From: Sporodiniella umbellata
Lineage: Eukaryota; Mucoromycota; Mucoromycetes; Mucorales; Rhizopodaceae
Length of the DNA stretch: 64,000 nucleotides
Reading direction: 5' to 3'
Assembly (NCBI GenBank): GCA_025677835.1
Contig: JAIXMR010000020.1
Span: 62,001-126,000 of the forward strand
Shown: piece after piece, positions 47,399 through 60,919 of the stretch
Position numbering within the stretch: position 1 is the stretch's first letter
Layout of the letters: the number at the start of each line of letters is the position of its first letter
Translations under genes and position numbers: made by a program
Notes under the pieces: model-generated
Told to the model about the DNA's origin: nothing
Database searches by the model: none
What the model saw: only the letters and a program-made list of their open reading frames with translations

Positions 47399-49048
47399 TT
47401 ATTTAACAGTTTGTGCTGTGATCTTTTTGATCAAAGCCCTCTTCATAAATTGTTCTCTTGACAGCATTCTTGTGTACTGAATGGAAACAGATTGTATTAG
47501 TAGGTGCAAGAAATGGTTACTGTATTTTAAGTGTCTTTTCTTTAATACCTTCATAAAAGTAACCAAGTTTATTCTTTCTGAGTTCAGTGCCTTTGCCAAA
47601 AAATAGACTGTATCTGCTATAGCATTATCATCTGCTACTAATTCAAATAGTCTGCAGCAGAAATCGTTAATATAGTACTCTCGTATTTATGCCTTTTTTC
47701 GTGTTATTTACTGATTTCCAACCACACTTGTTCCACATATTGTTTCGTCTATCTGAACGTCTGGCATTGCATTAACCCGGTCTGTATTTTCTTGTATTTC
47801 CTTTGATCTTGTTTCTAAAACGTGTTGGTTAAACCTCAATCTCTCCTTTACGTCGTTAAGGGTTCTATATTCGTTTTCGATCATAATATCTCCTTCATTC
47901 AGCTGTCGGTTTTGATACAGAAGTTTGTCCATGTCTCCTGATAAAGACACATTGTATTGTTGTATTTTATCCGTCAGCTTTTTATAAAGAGTCTCATGAA
48001 GATTTTTATTGCTATTGATCTCTACAGTGCCGTTTACTACAGTTGGACTGGAAAGGTGTGGACTGGCAGTATGTGGGGTAGGCATTGGTGGTATTGATGG
48101 CGTGGTTTTTGGACTAAGGTGCATTGACTAATAAAAAAAAAAGTAGAGTTTCAGGTCTCAATATAGTCGAAGTTTTTTTTAAAGAGAAAGCTTCTATCTT
48201 ACTGCTAAACCTTGGTTTAAATTGTAAAGTGCTGTACTCTCATTTATCCATGGGGAAGAGTGGTTTGGTGTAGGCTTGATTTGTCTTGGTGATACAGATG
48301 GATTTCTACTGTCTAGAACTGACTCTTGAATTTGGGGAGACCCCGTGGTTGTGGGAGTTGATACACTTGGGTTGGGTTTGGTGTAAACCGGTGGCTCTTG
48401 TGCAAATACCTGTTGCAGAATGGCTACTAGTTCGAGGAAGTTGTGGTTCTGTATTATTCAAACAAAATAGATTTAGTTAGATGAGAGAAAGATAGAAAAG
48501 TATCCTACAGGCTCGCTTGACCAGCTTGATCTGTATTGGTGATAACATAGTCCGCTTTTATCCACATGCCTGCCTTCTCTTATTAACATACTGGCTGTAG
48601 GTTTAACGAAAGGAATAGGCGGTGAGGTAGGGTATTCTCTTGGGATCCAAAAAGCTACCGGAATATTATAAGGAATCGACCGGTAAGTGATGGGAATGGT
48701 GCCATGTAAGCACAACAGTAATTGTGTATGGCCATCGTTAGAAGCTAATTAACCCAAAAGGAAAGTAAAGATAAAAAGAGAAGTTTGGCAATCATTAGAA
48801 TTGAGGTAAAATCAGGCAATTATAAAGATTGCTTTTATTACTATAGGTATCCATCTTTGGCTTCAAAGACAAGTAGGTTTGAAGCACTGTGTTTACATCT
48901 CGAAACGTTCGTTCAGGATCTTGATACTGCGAGTCAAATAGATACAAGTTTGTAAATGTCAGCAAAAAAAAAAATATTGATACATGTTTTTAGAGCAAAC
49001 GATACTTGCATGCTGAAGTACTGTATGTAGCCAGCTTTTGATATCCAT
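47399..49048 (-). CDS. VPS23: Vps23/TSG101, ESCRT-I subunit
   Basis: Binds ubiquitinated cargo and starts ESCRT assembly at endosomes. Seven exons (49048-49010, 48926-48842, 48744-48509, 48448-48203, 48127-47712, 47651-47549, 47476-47399) give 400 aa. N-terminal UEV domain (about 1-145): YQDPERTFRDVNTVLQTYLS, LLLCLHGTIPITYRS, YNIPVAFWIPREYPTSPPIP, no catalytic Cys at the E2 position. Then a Pro/Ser/Thr-rich linker (residues about 150-245), a coiled-coil stalk (ETLYKKLTDKIQQYNVSL, EYRTLNDVKERLRFNQHVLE) and the C-terminal steadiness box (LFELVADDNAIADTVYFLAK, REQFMKRALIKKI). The first intron uses GCAAGT as 5' splice site, a GC-AG intron. About 210 bp separate its end from the M3 peptidase start on the same strand. 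Confidence 0.93.
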
Positions 49049-49648
49049 TTTTTTCTTTGTTAGCAAGTGGAACAAAAAAGAAAAGAAAAGAAAAAGACCC
49101 TATTTTTCGGTGCCTGCATTCTTTGACTTGTGATTGGCTATCTTGTCGTGTATGCTTTGACCAAGACATTATCTTGGCAAAATAAGACAGACCACCGAGT
49201 CAAAGTTGGATATAGTGCCTTAAAAAAAAAGCAGTACTGCAAAGCTTGGAACGCTTTTGGATTCCTTTCTGTATTTTGAGCTAGGATGTGCAGTGAGAAA
49301 AATGCTACTGATAGCTGTATACAATATATATATACTCTTATTTATTGTAGTTAAAAGTGGGACAGAGTACAAAAAAAAAAGAAGCTTCAAGTTGATTGAT
49401 ACCGACAATAAACATAAACCGTGTATATATTTTTTTTTGTAGAAAGCCTTGGTCCCTGTACGGTCAGTTGAACCTAATCCTATGATAAAATCTGTAGTTA
49501 AGTTTTACTTCGACTAACATAGTCTTATGGTATAATCAAGTAAACGTATACTACCTTAAAGATTTTAGGTTTGGGCTTTGTATAAAAACTGTACTTCTTT
49601 TGTATTTATGTTTCTAAAGTTAAAGAAATAAGATATGTAATGAACCCT

Positions 49649-49686
<38 letters not shown>

Positions 49687-50390
49687 GAAATGTAAAATAG
49701 ATTTGTACAAAGTTCTCATTTTTAGTCATATACTTGTATAAAGTAGAACAAATTTGGGTATTTTAGATTTTTGAGCAATTCGCGAAGAGCGCTTTTTGTT
49801 AAATCTAGCTTATTTTAGCTTTAGTTTTGCTAAGTACCGCTCCATTAATGTTATGCCTAGCTGCTCTACAGAGATTTTTTTTTACAAGCCTACTAGAGGT
49901 TTACGATTTTGCTAATATTATGAGAAGTATTCAATTAAAAAGCAGGGCAGGCAATATCACACTAAAAATTAAGTTGCAAGAGCTGATAACCCTTGTAAGG
50001 GCTATATAAATCTGTAACGTTTTTATGGCAGCCTGAACTGAAGACAAGTATGGTAACTTTAAACACGAAGCAAAGACAAACGCATAATAGTATTAATGCT
50101 GCTAAAATTTCCCAACAATTTTCAAAACTTTACACAGGCTTAGGCTGTAAATCGCTTTCATATATAATTCTTCTGAAAAAAAAAAAGTAAAACAAGGTTG
50201 CAGAAGACCTGCTTAATTAAAATAGAATAGGATCACGTTTTATCTTAATCCTTTGCTTTTACAAGTTGTCATAGATGTCTGCATGACAGCGGAGCTAAAG
50301 TTCAATACGTGACTGTTAATCAAGCCACTAATACTCAATGACCTTTTGTCTTTTTGTAATGTAACTTTTAAACTTAATTTTTACGAAAGT
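49049..50390. other. Divergent intergenic region VPS23/NOP4
   Basis: About 1.3 kb that must contain both promoters. It includes a 36-nt poly(T) at 49650-49685 and shorter tracts. No gene or RNA recognised. Confidence 0.55.
49650..49685. repeat. poly(T) tract, 36 nt
   Basis: Uninterrupted T run in the middle of the VPS23/NOP4 divergent promoter region, a typical nucleosome-excluding element in fungi (role inferred). Confidence 0.95.
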
Positions 50391-52651
50391 ATGTCTGAAG
50401 AATCGATTGAGAAAATTCCCTTGGAAAGCAATAGCGAGGTTGAAGACCATGCTAAACTCACATTATTTGTCAGAGGTCTTCCTTTTGATGCTACAAATGG
50501 TGATCTTGAAGAATTCTTTGGAGAGATTGGTCCTGTCAGAAAATGTTTTGTAGTCACAGAACGCAAAGAGGAAGGAAGCGATAAACCATTACGCAACAAA
50601 GGATTCGGTTACGTTCATTATGCCATGGAGGAGGATGCTCAGACTGCCTTGACCAAACTTAAGGGTACTAAATTCAAGGGCAGAAAAATTAAGATCGAGC
50701 TTGCCAAACGTAAGGCAGAAACCACAGCGCACGAGGACAAAAAAGCAGAAAACAAATCAGTTGAAGAACCCAAAGAAAAAAAAACTACAGAAACACCTGA
50801 ATTTGAAGTTAATGCTCGTCTTATTGTTCGTAATTTGCCTTGGAAATACAGAGAAGCCGACCTAAACAAGTTATTCCAAACTCACGGCAAAGTACACAGT
50901 GTTTCTCTCCCTAGAAAGTACGAAGGCGGCCCTCTTAGAGGTTTTGCTTTTATTCAATACGATAAGGTGAATGAGGCACAAGCAGTAAGTTTTTGTTAAG
51001 ATAGCTACATACTTGCAAATATTGATCTTTTATATATCAATAGGCCATGGATGCACTCAATGCCACCGAACACCACGGGAGAACAATTGCTGTTGATTGG
51101 TCTATCTCTAAGAATAGATATAGGGAAAGCGAACTTAAGGCTGCAGAAGCAACTGAGACAGAAGATGTTGAAATGAAAGAAGCTGACGATGAGGTCCTTA
51201 CTAGCAAAGAAGGTACTGAAGACGAAGAAGAAGAGGAGGAGGAGGAGGAGGAGGAGGACAGCGAAGATGCTGAAAGTGATGAAGAGTCAGATGAAGAAAA
51301 TGACTCTGATTCTGAATCGGATTCCGATGGAGAGGGTGAAGAAAAAGAAGATCAAAGCACAAAGCCTGTAAAAAAGCAAGGACCAGCCGCTTCCGAAGGT
51401 AGAACGTTATTTATTCGCAATCTTTTGTTTGAGTCTACAGAAGAGGATTTAAAAGAGCTGTAAGTAAAAAGCTTTATAGGTTCATCTTGCAATAATCAAA
51501 GTGTGTGTTAATTTATTCTAATGTATTCTTTCTATAGCTTCAAACAATGGGGTCTTGTCGTTTATGCTAAGATCACCAGAGATCCTGTGACCAGGCTTTC
51601 CCGTGGTACAGGTTTTGTTTGTATGAAGAAGAAGGAAGACGCCGAAAAATGCATAGAGGCAGCCGAGGCTCTTCGCAATTTATCTCAAAAAGACCAAAAC
51701 AACGACTCTGAAGCAATGAAGCAACTTTTGTCTAAACGTGAAAAGAAAAAGAAAGGATTGATGTTTAAAAGTATCATTACCCCAGAGTCAACTACAGGTG
51801 ATGGCTCCAAATTCACACTTCACGGACGTGTCTTGGACGTTACTTTGGCTGTTGATCGTACTCAGGCCAAAGAAATCAAAGACGCTAATCTTTCTCAAAA
51901 GAGAAAAGAAGATAAGCGTAACCTTTACTTGATGCGTGAAGGTGTTGTTTTCCCTGATACACCTGCTGCCGAGACTATGACACCTACAGAGCTATCTAAG
52001 CGCCAAATGTCTTTCTCCAGTAGAAAGAAGATGGTCAGTAATAACCCTGCTCTCTATATATCAAAGACACGTCTGTCTATTCGTAATCTGCCTATTACTG
52101 TAGATGACAAAGAGCTCAAAGCATTGGGCATAAGCAGTATTTCAAAATTCAAGAACGAAGTGAAAGGTAGCCTTCGAACAGACCTTTCAAAAGAAGAAAA
52201 GGAAGATGGCTGGCACTACCTTCCACGTGTCAAACAAGCAAAAATTATTAGAAGCAAAGACAGAATGGATGTTGCAACAAATCAACTGCGTTCAAAAGGT
52301 TACGGTTTCTTGGAGTTTTCCACTCACGCACACGCTTTAGCATCCTTAAGATATCTCAACAATAATCCCTCTGTTTTTAAGGGGAAGCGCCTTATTGTAG
52401 AATTTTCTTTAGAGAACAAAGATGTTATGGATAGAAGAGCGAATGGACAAAACGATAGAAGCAAAAATACATCAGGACCAGAGGCAGGCCGAGGCCAGAA
52501 GAGACAAAGCCCTGAGACAGGCCGAGACCAGAAGAGACAAAGACCTGATACAGGCCGAGGCCAGAAGAGGCAAAGACCTGATACAGGTCGGGACCAGAAG
52601 AGACAAAGACCTGATACAGGCCGAGGCCAGAAGAGACAACACCGGAAATAA
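50391..52651 (+). CDS. NOP4: Nop4/RBM28-like nucleolar RNA-binding protein, four RRMs
   Basis: Needed for 27S pre-rRNA processing and 60S ribosome assembly in yeast. Three exons (50391-50984, 51044-51459, 51538-52651) give 707 aa (yeast 685). RRM1 at about 24-105 (LTLFVRGLPFDATNGDLEEF, RNKGFGYVHY), RRM2 at about 142-220 (LIVRNLPWKYREADLNKLF, LRGFAFIQY), RRM3 at about 318-435 (TLFIRNLLFESTEEDLKEL, RGTGFVCM), the last with a long inserted loop and split by intron 2, and RRM4 at about 513-625 (TRLSIRNLPITVDDKELKAL, SKGYGFLEFS). An acidic run lies between RRM2 and RRM3 (51223-51350). The tail is five 11-residue basic repeats from a 33-bp minisatellite. I start at the first ATG; MSEESIEKIPLES is short before RRM1. 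Confidence 0.92.
52481..52645 (+). repeat. 33-bp coding minisatellite, five units, in NOP4 C-terminus
   Basis: Units start at 52481, 52514, 52547, 52580 and 52613. Each encodes an 11-residue unit of form (E/D)(A/T)GR(G/D)QKRQ(S/R/H)(P/R). Gly and Asp alternate strictly at position 5 (G, D, G, D, G), which suggests growth by 66-bp two-unit blocks. Confidence 0.95.
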
Positions 52652-54632
52652 ATGATGTCTCTAAAACAATAAATGACTTTTTTGGACTGAGACACAATAC
52701 AGCTCTCTTAAGAAAATGCTTATACTTTATTCGAACTTTTTTTTAAAAAAAATCAAAAAGAATATGGATAAAAAGATTATTGGTTATTGCTCTAACCTTT
52801 TCTAGTCAGTGTCATTGTATTTTCGTGTTTTTCTTTTAAGACATCTTCATCTTTGGCAGGGAGCAAATAGTTTCACAGTAGGAAAAAATTGAAAGAATAG
52901 CAGTGCATTTTGAAAATAAATATTAAGAGCCACCAACGAGAGAAAAAGTATAGGTGCAACGACACATATAGCTACCAAAACGTTTCTCTTTCTTGTAAAC
53001 CAAAAAATTTACTTGGAAATTGAACGATGTTAAAGTGCATCTCTATATTGTAAAATATATAAAAGGGTTTGCTCGATACTAAAAAAAAACTTTGCGAAGA
53101 GAGCTTTGTTGTTTCAGATTACAACATCAGATGCTGGTACAATGGTACAAATGCTAGCTATTGGTCTTTGGGGTTTTAATATATATTTTTAATGGCATGA
53201 AATTGAGTGAGCACAGCAAGAAATAAGGCAACTTTTTATTTTCATAGTGCCTACTAACCGCTTCTGTTACAAGCTTACTCGTGTCGAGCAGTTCCAAAGC
53301 CCATGGCGATAAAGGTAAATAGTAAGCAATATGCATAATCGTCTAACTAATGTTTTCTCATGATAGTCATCCTTGCTTTCTTTCGGTTTTTAGCTAGTTT
53401 TCTCTCTAAGAAGACTTTTCTTTTTTGTAATACGTTTCAGTATACTAATGCTCCTTTTTTCTTTAACAAAGTTTGAAGCAACAAAGGTATATAGTAACAT
53501 ATATAACTATATTGTTAAAGCCTTTTTATATTAGTCTTACTGGCTTTCTTGCTGCTTCATCTGCCTTTAATAGACAAGTTGCCCGCTTTCTTTGGACACT
53601 TTTTTTTTTCGTCGCTAACCTTTTATTATAACGGACATAAGCTTTGCAATGAACAAAAAACTGAAAAGTCAGCTTAAGACACGAGATGTTGATTGTCGGG
53701 TTACTTAGGACTTAAAGTTGTGCGTCCATTTAGTAAGTTAGGGGCTATGAACGGCTGCATTTTAGTGATGCAAAAACAAAAACAAAAAGGAAAAGGTTGG
53801 TTCTAAACGTAGTCTGCAATAAAACAGGCTTTCTAGGCAAAATTAAAAGTGAAAATCTTGAAGATAGCATTGTTTACGAAAGTTCATTTAGCGCTCAAAT
53901 ACCCCTATTTATTTCAGCACTCGATTGATAGATAAATGCAGCTCATCTGGAGTCCATAATAGATCTACTAGCAACATGTCCAATCTCCAAGTAGTTTTCT
54001 TCTGCAAAACTTTCACATAAGGAGTTTATAAAGCACTTTAAAAGTGTACTCTTTTTTTTCTTAACTCAGTTGCTGTGTTACATATTCAATCTGCCACGTT
54101 TACCCGCCATATAGCGAACTAAAGAGACCAACGAAAGGCCCTAGAACACAAAGATGAAGAGGAGTGACAGTAAAAAGAACGTGTAAAGCAATGGTTTTTT
54201 GTATAATTAGGGACTCGAATTGTTCAGTCTATATTTGGCGATATTCTTCTCAATTTGTTTAAAAGAAATCGATATATCAAGTGTTTTACAAAAGAATATT
54301 CTTGGAGTATTTTTTCTTCCCAGTATATTGGCAATAATAAAATAAACCCAATCTCTAAACATAAGGCTGACTTTGCAACTGTATTCTTTTCTTACATATA
54401 AGTCTTGTGTAAAGTTTCTATCTTGGAGTAGGTAAAAGAAACAACTCAAAAGTAGAATGAGATGCATAAGTTCATATAATTGTTATAACTGATTGGTCAA
54501 GTGACGTCTTTTTTTTTGGTTTAGAAAATTTCAAAAAAGTATAAAAGTTGCCTTTTTCTCACCCAATCCTGCAAATACAATAAAAAAGACAGGAGGCAAA
54601 AGCCACAGCACATACACACACACCCAAAAAGT
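52652..54632. other. 2-kb intergenic region NOP4/MOT1
   Basis: Between two plus-strand genes. AT-rich with short T-runs; no gene, repeat or RNA recognised by eye. Confidence 0.55.
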
Positions 54633-57600
54633 ATGACAACAAGGTAAAAAAAAAAGAAAAAAAGAGAACGTAAAGGAGAGAGGCTTGTCTCTTATTAAAT
54701 TCGTTGTTAAAGACTTGATCGTCTAGTTCTTTTATTAGACACAGGGTCAACAACAGCCATAAGACGTACAGCGGCTCAACAGTTAGGAGAGATTCAAAAG
54801 CAGCATCCTAGCGAACTTTATAACCTACTCTCAAGAGTAAATAGTAAATCTTCTTCAGGCTTATTCATTCAATTTGTCGCAATTATAGGTTGTTGTTCAC
54901 TTAAGAAGTAAAGCATGGGATACTCGACTAGCAGCTGGACAGGCTCTTGAAGCTATCGCCACAAATGTTCCCACTTGGGATCCATCTGATGACGACGCTA
55001 TGAATATCGACGAAGTAGATGGCGAAGAGCAGTTACACAAACTAGCTTTCAGTCAATTTGATTTGGCTTCTGTGCTTCAGCACGGAAAGCTCTTGTTGGG
55101 CTCTGCAGGAAAAGAATACGACATTGATTTCTCAGATATGACACCTCAAGAAAGACTTGAACTTCAACGACGCAACTTAAAAGAGCGTTTGGGCTTAGGG
55201 AGCCAGTTTATGGACGGTAACTTTTTTCTTTGATTTTCTTGACTTTTTCTCGAAAGAATGTTATTGAATATGTAAACTGTTTTTTTTTTTTTTTTTGATA
55301 GTTGATTTGGTCGACGATGCTGATTTGGATACTAGAGTGAAAAAGGAAAAACAAACACCTATACCTTCCCCTTCAACTTCTAACACAGCTGTTACATCGA
55401 CACCTACGCCAGCTTTAGCAGAAATCAACATGGCTGGTTTATCAGCGAGAGAACGCAATATGCTGAAACGAAAGATGAAATCGGAATCCAAAATGAAAAA
55501 CAAAAGCGAAAAGTAATGCTTATATACAGACACCGTTATGCACAGAAACTTACAAAAAAAAGCCATACTGTTTGCTGACTATCATTAATATCTTAGGGTT
55601 CGGGTGATGGATGTTAAAAATAAGACAGATCATCATCCTACACCAAAGCCAATTAAAGTCGAAAAAGAAGAGTTTGATTTCACAGCGCAGCCTCAATCTA
55701 ACAAACTTGTTGTTGAATCGAAAAAGTCTAACCCTGCAGAAGCAAGTGGTGATGAGCCTCAGCATGATTGGCCATTCAAAATGATTTGTGAGCATCTTTG
55801 TCTAGATTTATTTGATCCTTCTTGGGAGATTCGCCACGGTGCTGGTATTGGCTTGCGCAGTATTCTTAAAGCACACGGCGAAGGCTCTGGAAAAAAAGGT
55901 AAACGCAAAAAGTCAGTTTTAGGAAATAGCTGTTAATATGGAAAATGAATTGAAGTGGGAAGAAAAGACAGAAACATTGAATTGCATAATGAATGGTTAG
56001 AAGACTGCGCCATTCGATTGTTATGTGTTTTTGCCTTAGATAGGTTTGCAGATTTTGTGTCAGATCAGGTAGTTTGCCCAGTAAGAGAAACGTGCTCTCA
56101 GACACTTGGTGTTGTTCTTCAATACATGACCTCTAGTGCGGTACAACAGGTACACAACAACTTGCTAAAATTGATTGATCAAAAAGATCCAGCATTCGGT
56201 GGACGATCAATCTGGGAAGTAAGACACGCAGGCTTATTAGGCCTTAAATACGCAGTAGCTGTTCGAAAAGATTTGGTTGAACTTTTAGTCGAGGGCACTA
56301 CTGGCGCTGTTGTCTTAGGTTTGCGAGATCATGATGACGATGTTCGCGCCGTGAGTGCAGCAACTTTGCTACCTATTACGGCAGAGTTTGTGCAGTTAAG
56401 TCCTAAAGAAAGAATTAGCGATGTGATCATGACACTCTGGGACTGTCTGATTGACTTAAAAGACGATTTGACTGCCTCTACAGGGGCTGTTATGGACTTG
56501 ATTGCAAAAATGTTTGAACAACCAGGCGTAATGGATATTGTACGGGAGAACTTGAGTTTAAGTGAACTCGTCCCTCGGTTACACCCTTTCTTTAGACATA
56601 CTATATCCGGTGTCCGTGTAGCTGTTTTAAATACACTTTTGACATTTTTGGATTGTGGCACATCTTCAGAATGGATTGACGATCGAGTATACCGTCTTGT
56701 TTTTCAAAACTTGATTGTAGAAGAAAAGGCAGATATTGTAGAAAAGTCATTAACTGTCTGGAGAGGTTTCACAATCGATAATAAGGTAGACAACCCACTT
56801 GTACTTCAGGGCACCCAAAATTGGCTTGGCAGTTGGTTTGAAATTACAATGACACCCATTGGTCAACCGCTTGATACAGCAACATATTTTTACAAACCGC
56901 CAGGCGCATTTGGCATTGGAGGAAGCACACTTGTTGACAAAAACAAAAAAACTCAAAAGAAGCCATCGAAGGCTATTTCTGAAGGAGTCAAATTAAATGC
57001 TGATGAAGAGGCTGGCCATAACTTGGATGCCGGTATGATTGCTCAAGACTTTTCACTTATTACAATGAATCAAGTGATGCGTTGTCGTGTTGCATGTACA
57101 ACCGCTCTTGGTATGGCTATGAGTACCTGGCCTGACGATTCTATGGCACTATCATACCAAGACGTTTTACTAGCCCTTCTTGGTTCTCAGTGGGCTTTGA
57201 AACGCCAATTGGGTGCCATGGCAGTAGAAGAGTGGGCCAAAGCTATCCTGATGACTAGATATAGCGCTAACGACATTATCCATGCTCCACCTGAGGCTAT
57301 ACTGGCCAATACACACAGCTTTCCAAAAACTTTATCTGACGCAATGATTTCAAATTTAGAAAACGCAGCTACCCACACAACAGGGTTTTATTTCGAATTG
57401 GTTCATGTCTTGAAGCGTATTCGAGGAGAATGTCAAAATTTGCTCAACGCTTTCCATACAGAAGCTAAGGTATCCATAGAACAAATACCCACCTTACCTT
57501 CTCTTGTTCCTGGAGAAGCTTTACCTGAGCAGGGCCCTTTATTCACTATTGAGACAGCAGCTTCGGTGATCAGCGATATATTTGACAAGCTTGCGTCAAA

Positions 57601-60600
57601 AGTCCCGAAAGGAAAAGGTCGTGCTGACACCCTTAAGGGCTTAGAAGAGCGGCAGAGGCGAGTGGTATCCTCCATGGGATATTTCGAAGAGCTGAAGCAA
57701 AAGATTGAGATCAATGTATATGCCAGCACAGCCGGCGCGGTTGTAGAGTTAGGCGTCTTGCCTTCTAAGCTCAATCCAGTGATTCGTAGCGTTATGAACA
57801 GTATTAAGTATGAAGAAAACCTCGAACTTCAACAGCGATCTGCAGCAACACTTGCAGACTTGATTGCTCTTTGTGAGCGTTCTCACCAAAGTCGTGCAAA
57901 CCCAAGCGACAAGGTTGTTAAGAATCTTTGCACTTTCTTATGCTCTGATATTACCGTGACACCCATTTTACAAGATAATCCCACTCAATCCGGTATCCTG
58001 TCTATTCAAAAAGAGGAAACCTCTGGAAAAACAAAAGAGGCTCCTGCACCCCAACTGACCCAAGAGCAAAAGGATGCTCAGCTAACAAAGCGAGGAGCTG
58101 AAATTTCACTACGAGAGCTCTGCAAGCGATTTGGTCCTCAAGTATTTAACACTGTGCCTAAATTAAGAGAATGTATAAGCCAAAAAATTGTTGAAGTTTT
58201 CCCTGAGCGAGACGTTAAGCAAGCCGATGACATGGTTCGAAAAGATCCTCAAGTTGGACAAGAGGTAATCGACTCTTTGACCATTCTAACTATGGTTGTT
58301 CCATGTCTCTCTGAAAGTCTATGGGACGATGTTAGCCAAATTGTGCCTTATATCTGCCGCTCTTTACAGTCTTCCTATGCTGTGATTCGTACAATGAGTG
58401 CTAAATGTCTTGCTTCTATTGCTAACGTTATAACAAACAAGACTATGCATATGATTATCGGACAAGTACTACCACAATTAGGCAACCCACTGAACGTCCA
58501 TCATAGACAAGGTGCTGCAGAACTCATTTATCATCTTGTTCAGCTTTTGGACACAAAGATCTTACCCTATACCATTTTTTTGATTGTTCCTATATTGGGC
58601 CGTATGAGTGATACTGACGATTCGGTTCGGCTCATTTGTACCAACTGTTTTGCTTTGTTAATCAAGCTGGTGCCTCTCGAAGCTGGGATTCCTGACCCTC
58701 CAGGTATGTCTGCTGAGATGCTGGCTCACAGAGATGAAGAGCGTCGATTCTTGTCCCAGCTGCTGGACAGTTCAAAAGTCGAAAACTACGAGATACCTGT
58801 TGTTATTAAAGCTGAACTTCGTAAATATCAACAAGAAGGTGTTAACTGGCTTGCTTTTCTAAATAAGTTTCATCTACATGGCATCCTTTGTGACGGTAAA
58901 AAAAAGGGAGGGTTTCAGAAAGTCATAATTGCTAAATTTACTTAGATATGGGACTGGGTAAGACTCTACAGTCTATTTGTATCCTGGCTGGCGATCATCA
59001 TACAAGGGAAAAAAAGTTCAAAGAAACACAAGCTCCAGAGTTTGCACACTGCCCATCTCTTGTGATTTGTCCACCCACATTGACAGGCCACTGGTACCAT
59101 GAAATTTTAAATTATTGTGATAACCTTAAACCTTTGTTGTATACTGGTGGCCCGAATGAGCGAAAGAAGTATATATGCCCACAATCTTTCAGAGATATTA
59201 ACGGTTTTTAGAATTCGCGCATCCTTCAAGAACTTTAACGTGGTCATTATGTCCTATGATATTATCCGTAACGATATTGACGAGCTGGAGCCACTATATT
59301 GGAACTACTGTATCTTAGACGAGGGCCATATCATAAAGAATGGAAAGACTAAAATCACGAAAGCTATCAAGACTTTAAAATCCAATCACAGACTCATCCT
59401 TTCAGGTACACCTATTCAAGTAAGTATATTTTTTTCTTCAAATACACACACTATATTCTAACAGCGCATTCTAGAACAATGTTTTGGAGTTATGGTCACT
59501 ATTTGATTTTTTAATGCCTGGGTTCTTGGGCACTGAAAAGGTGTTTAACGATAGGTTTGGGAAGCCTATATTAGCTAGCAAAGATAGCAAGAGCTCTTCT
59601 AAAGAACAAGAAGCAGGTGCTTTAGCATTGGAAGCATTACACAAACAAGTACTGCCGTTTTTGTTGCGTAGACTAAAGGAAGATGTACTACATGATTTGC
59701 CACCCAAGATTATTCAAGACTACTATTGCGAACTTAGCGACTTGCAGAAATCACTTTACGAAGAGTTTGCCAAGTCTCAAGCTAAAAGCTCAGTGGAGGA
59801 AGACTTGGGTTCTGAGGTTATTAAAGCTCCTGCGAAAGGAGCAACGCATATTTTCCAAGCATTGCAGTATCTCCGTAGACTGTGTAATCATCCCTTGCTT
59901 GTTGTCAACGAAAAATACGCCAATTATGCAAAGGTTCAATCATTTTTACAAAAAACAAGCACATCTTTACACAATATACAAAATGCTCCCAAATTACAAG
60001 CATTAAAGTAAGCACTACATGCTTTTAAAAAGCCTTGATTAACTTTATGAATAGACAACTTTTAGGAGACTGTGGTATTGGCGTGACTAATACAGAGTCC
60101 GAATCCGACCCTGCTGCCATGGCCATAGGAGCTGTCAGTCAGCATCGAGCATTGATTTTCTGTCAATTAAAGCCTATGCTAGATATTATTGAGCATGACC
60201 TTTTCAATAAGCTAATGCCTACTGTAAGCTATTTACGACTGGATGGATCTATCGATTCCAGCAAGCGCCATGAGCTTGTCCAAAAATTCAATGCAGATCC
60301 TTCCATCGACGTGCTTCTCCTTACTACCCATGTGGGTGGATTAGGTTTGAATCTGACAGGAGCTGATACGGTCATATTTGTTGAGCATGACTGGAACCCT
60401 ATGAAGGATCTTCAAGCTATGGATCGTGCCCATCGTATTGGACAAAAGAAAGTGGTGAACGTATACCGGTTAATTACTCGTGGCACGTTAGAGGAGAAGA
60501 TTATGGGTCTTCAGAAGTTCAAATTAAATATCGCCAATTCAATTGTAAACCAGCAAAATTCTGGACTACAGAGTATGGATACAGACCAAATTTTAGACTT

Positions 60601-60772
60601 ATTCAACATTGGTGGCCAAGAAAACACCAAGAAGAAACAAAAAGTAGATAATGGATCCTCAGAAGGCATGGGTGCCGCAAAGGCAGTCTTAGAAAACTTA
60701 GAAAATTTGTGGGACGACAAAGAGTATGAAGAAGAATACAACATCGATAGTTTTATCAATAGCTTAACATAA
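54633..60772 (+). CDS. MOT1: Mot1/BTAF1, SNF2-family ATPase that removes TBP from DNA
   Basis: Ten exons (54633-54643, 54713-54836, 54889-55216, 55302-55512, 55597-55898, 55956-58895, 58946-59168, 59212-59419, 59475-60007, 60055-60772) give 1865 aa; yeast Mot1 is 1867. The N-terminus MTT-RLDRLVLLLDTGSTTAI is the first HEAT repeat; HEAT repeats that grip TBP fill about residues 1-1240. Family segments include SKAWDTRLAAGQALEAIATN and WEIRHGAGIGLRSILKAHG. The Swi2/Snf2 ATPase follows: LRKYQQEGVNWLAFLNKF, Walker A DMGLGKTLQSI (split from its Asp by intron 6), LDEGH (the Mot1 version of DEAH), LILSGTPIQ, LLLTTHVGGLGLNLTGAD and MDRAHRIGQKKVVNVYRL. The first coding exon is only 11 nt. Nuclear regulator of Pol II transcription. 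Confidence 0.96.
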
Positions 60773-60919
60773 AACAAGAACAAATTTATCTATCATTTTG
60801 TTAATACATTTTAATTTTTCTCTTTTTTTTTTGCTTTGAAAAATGATTATTTGTTTATTGTTAATGAGTAAATGGAAAAAAAGAAAAAGAGGAGGATATG
60901 AAAATGAATTATCATGAAT

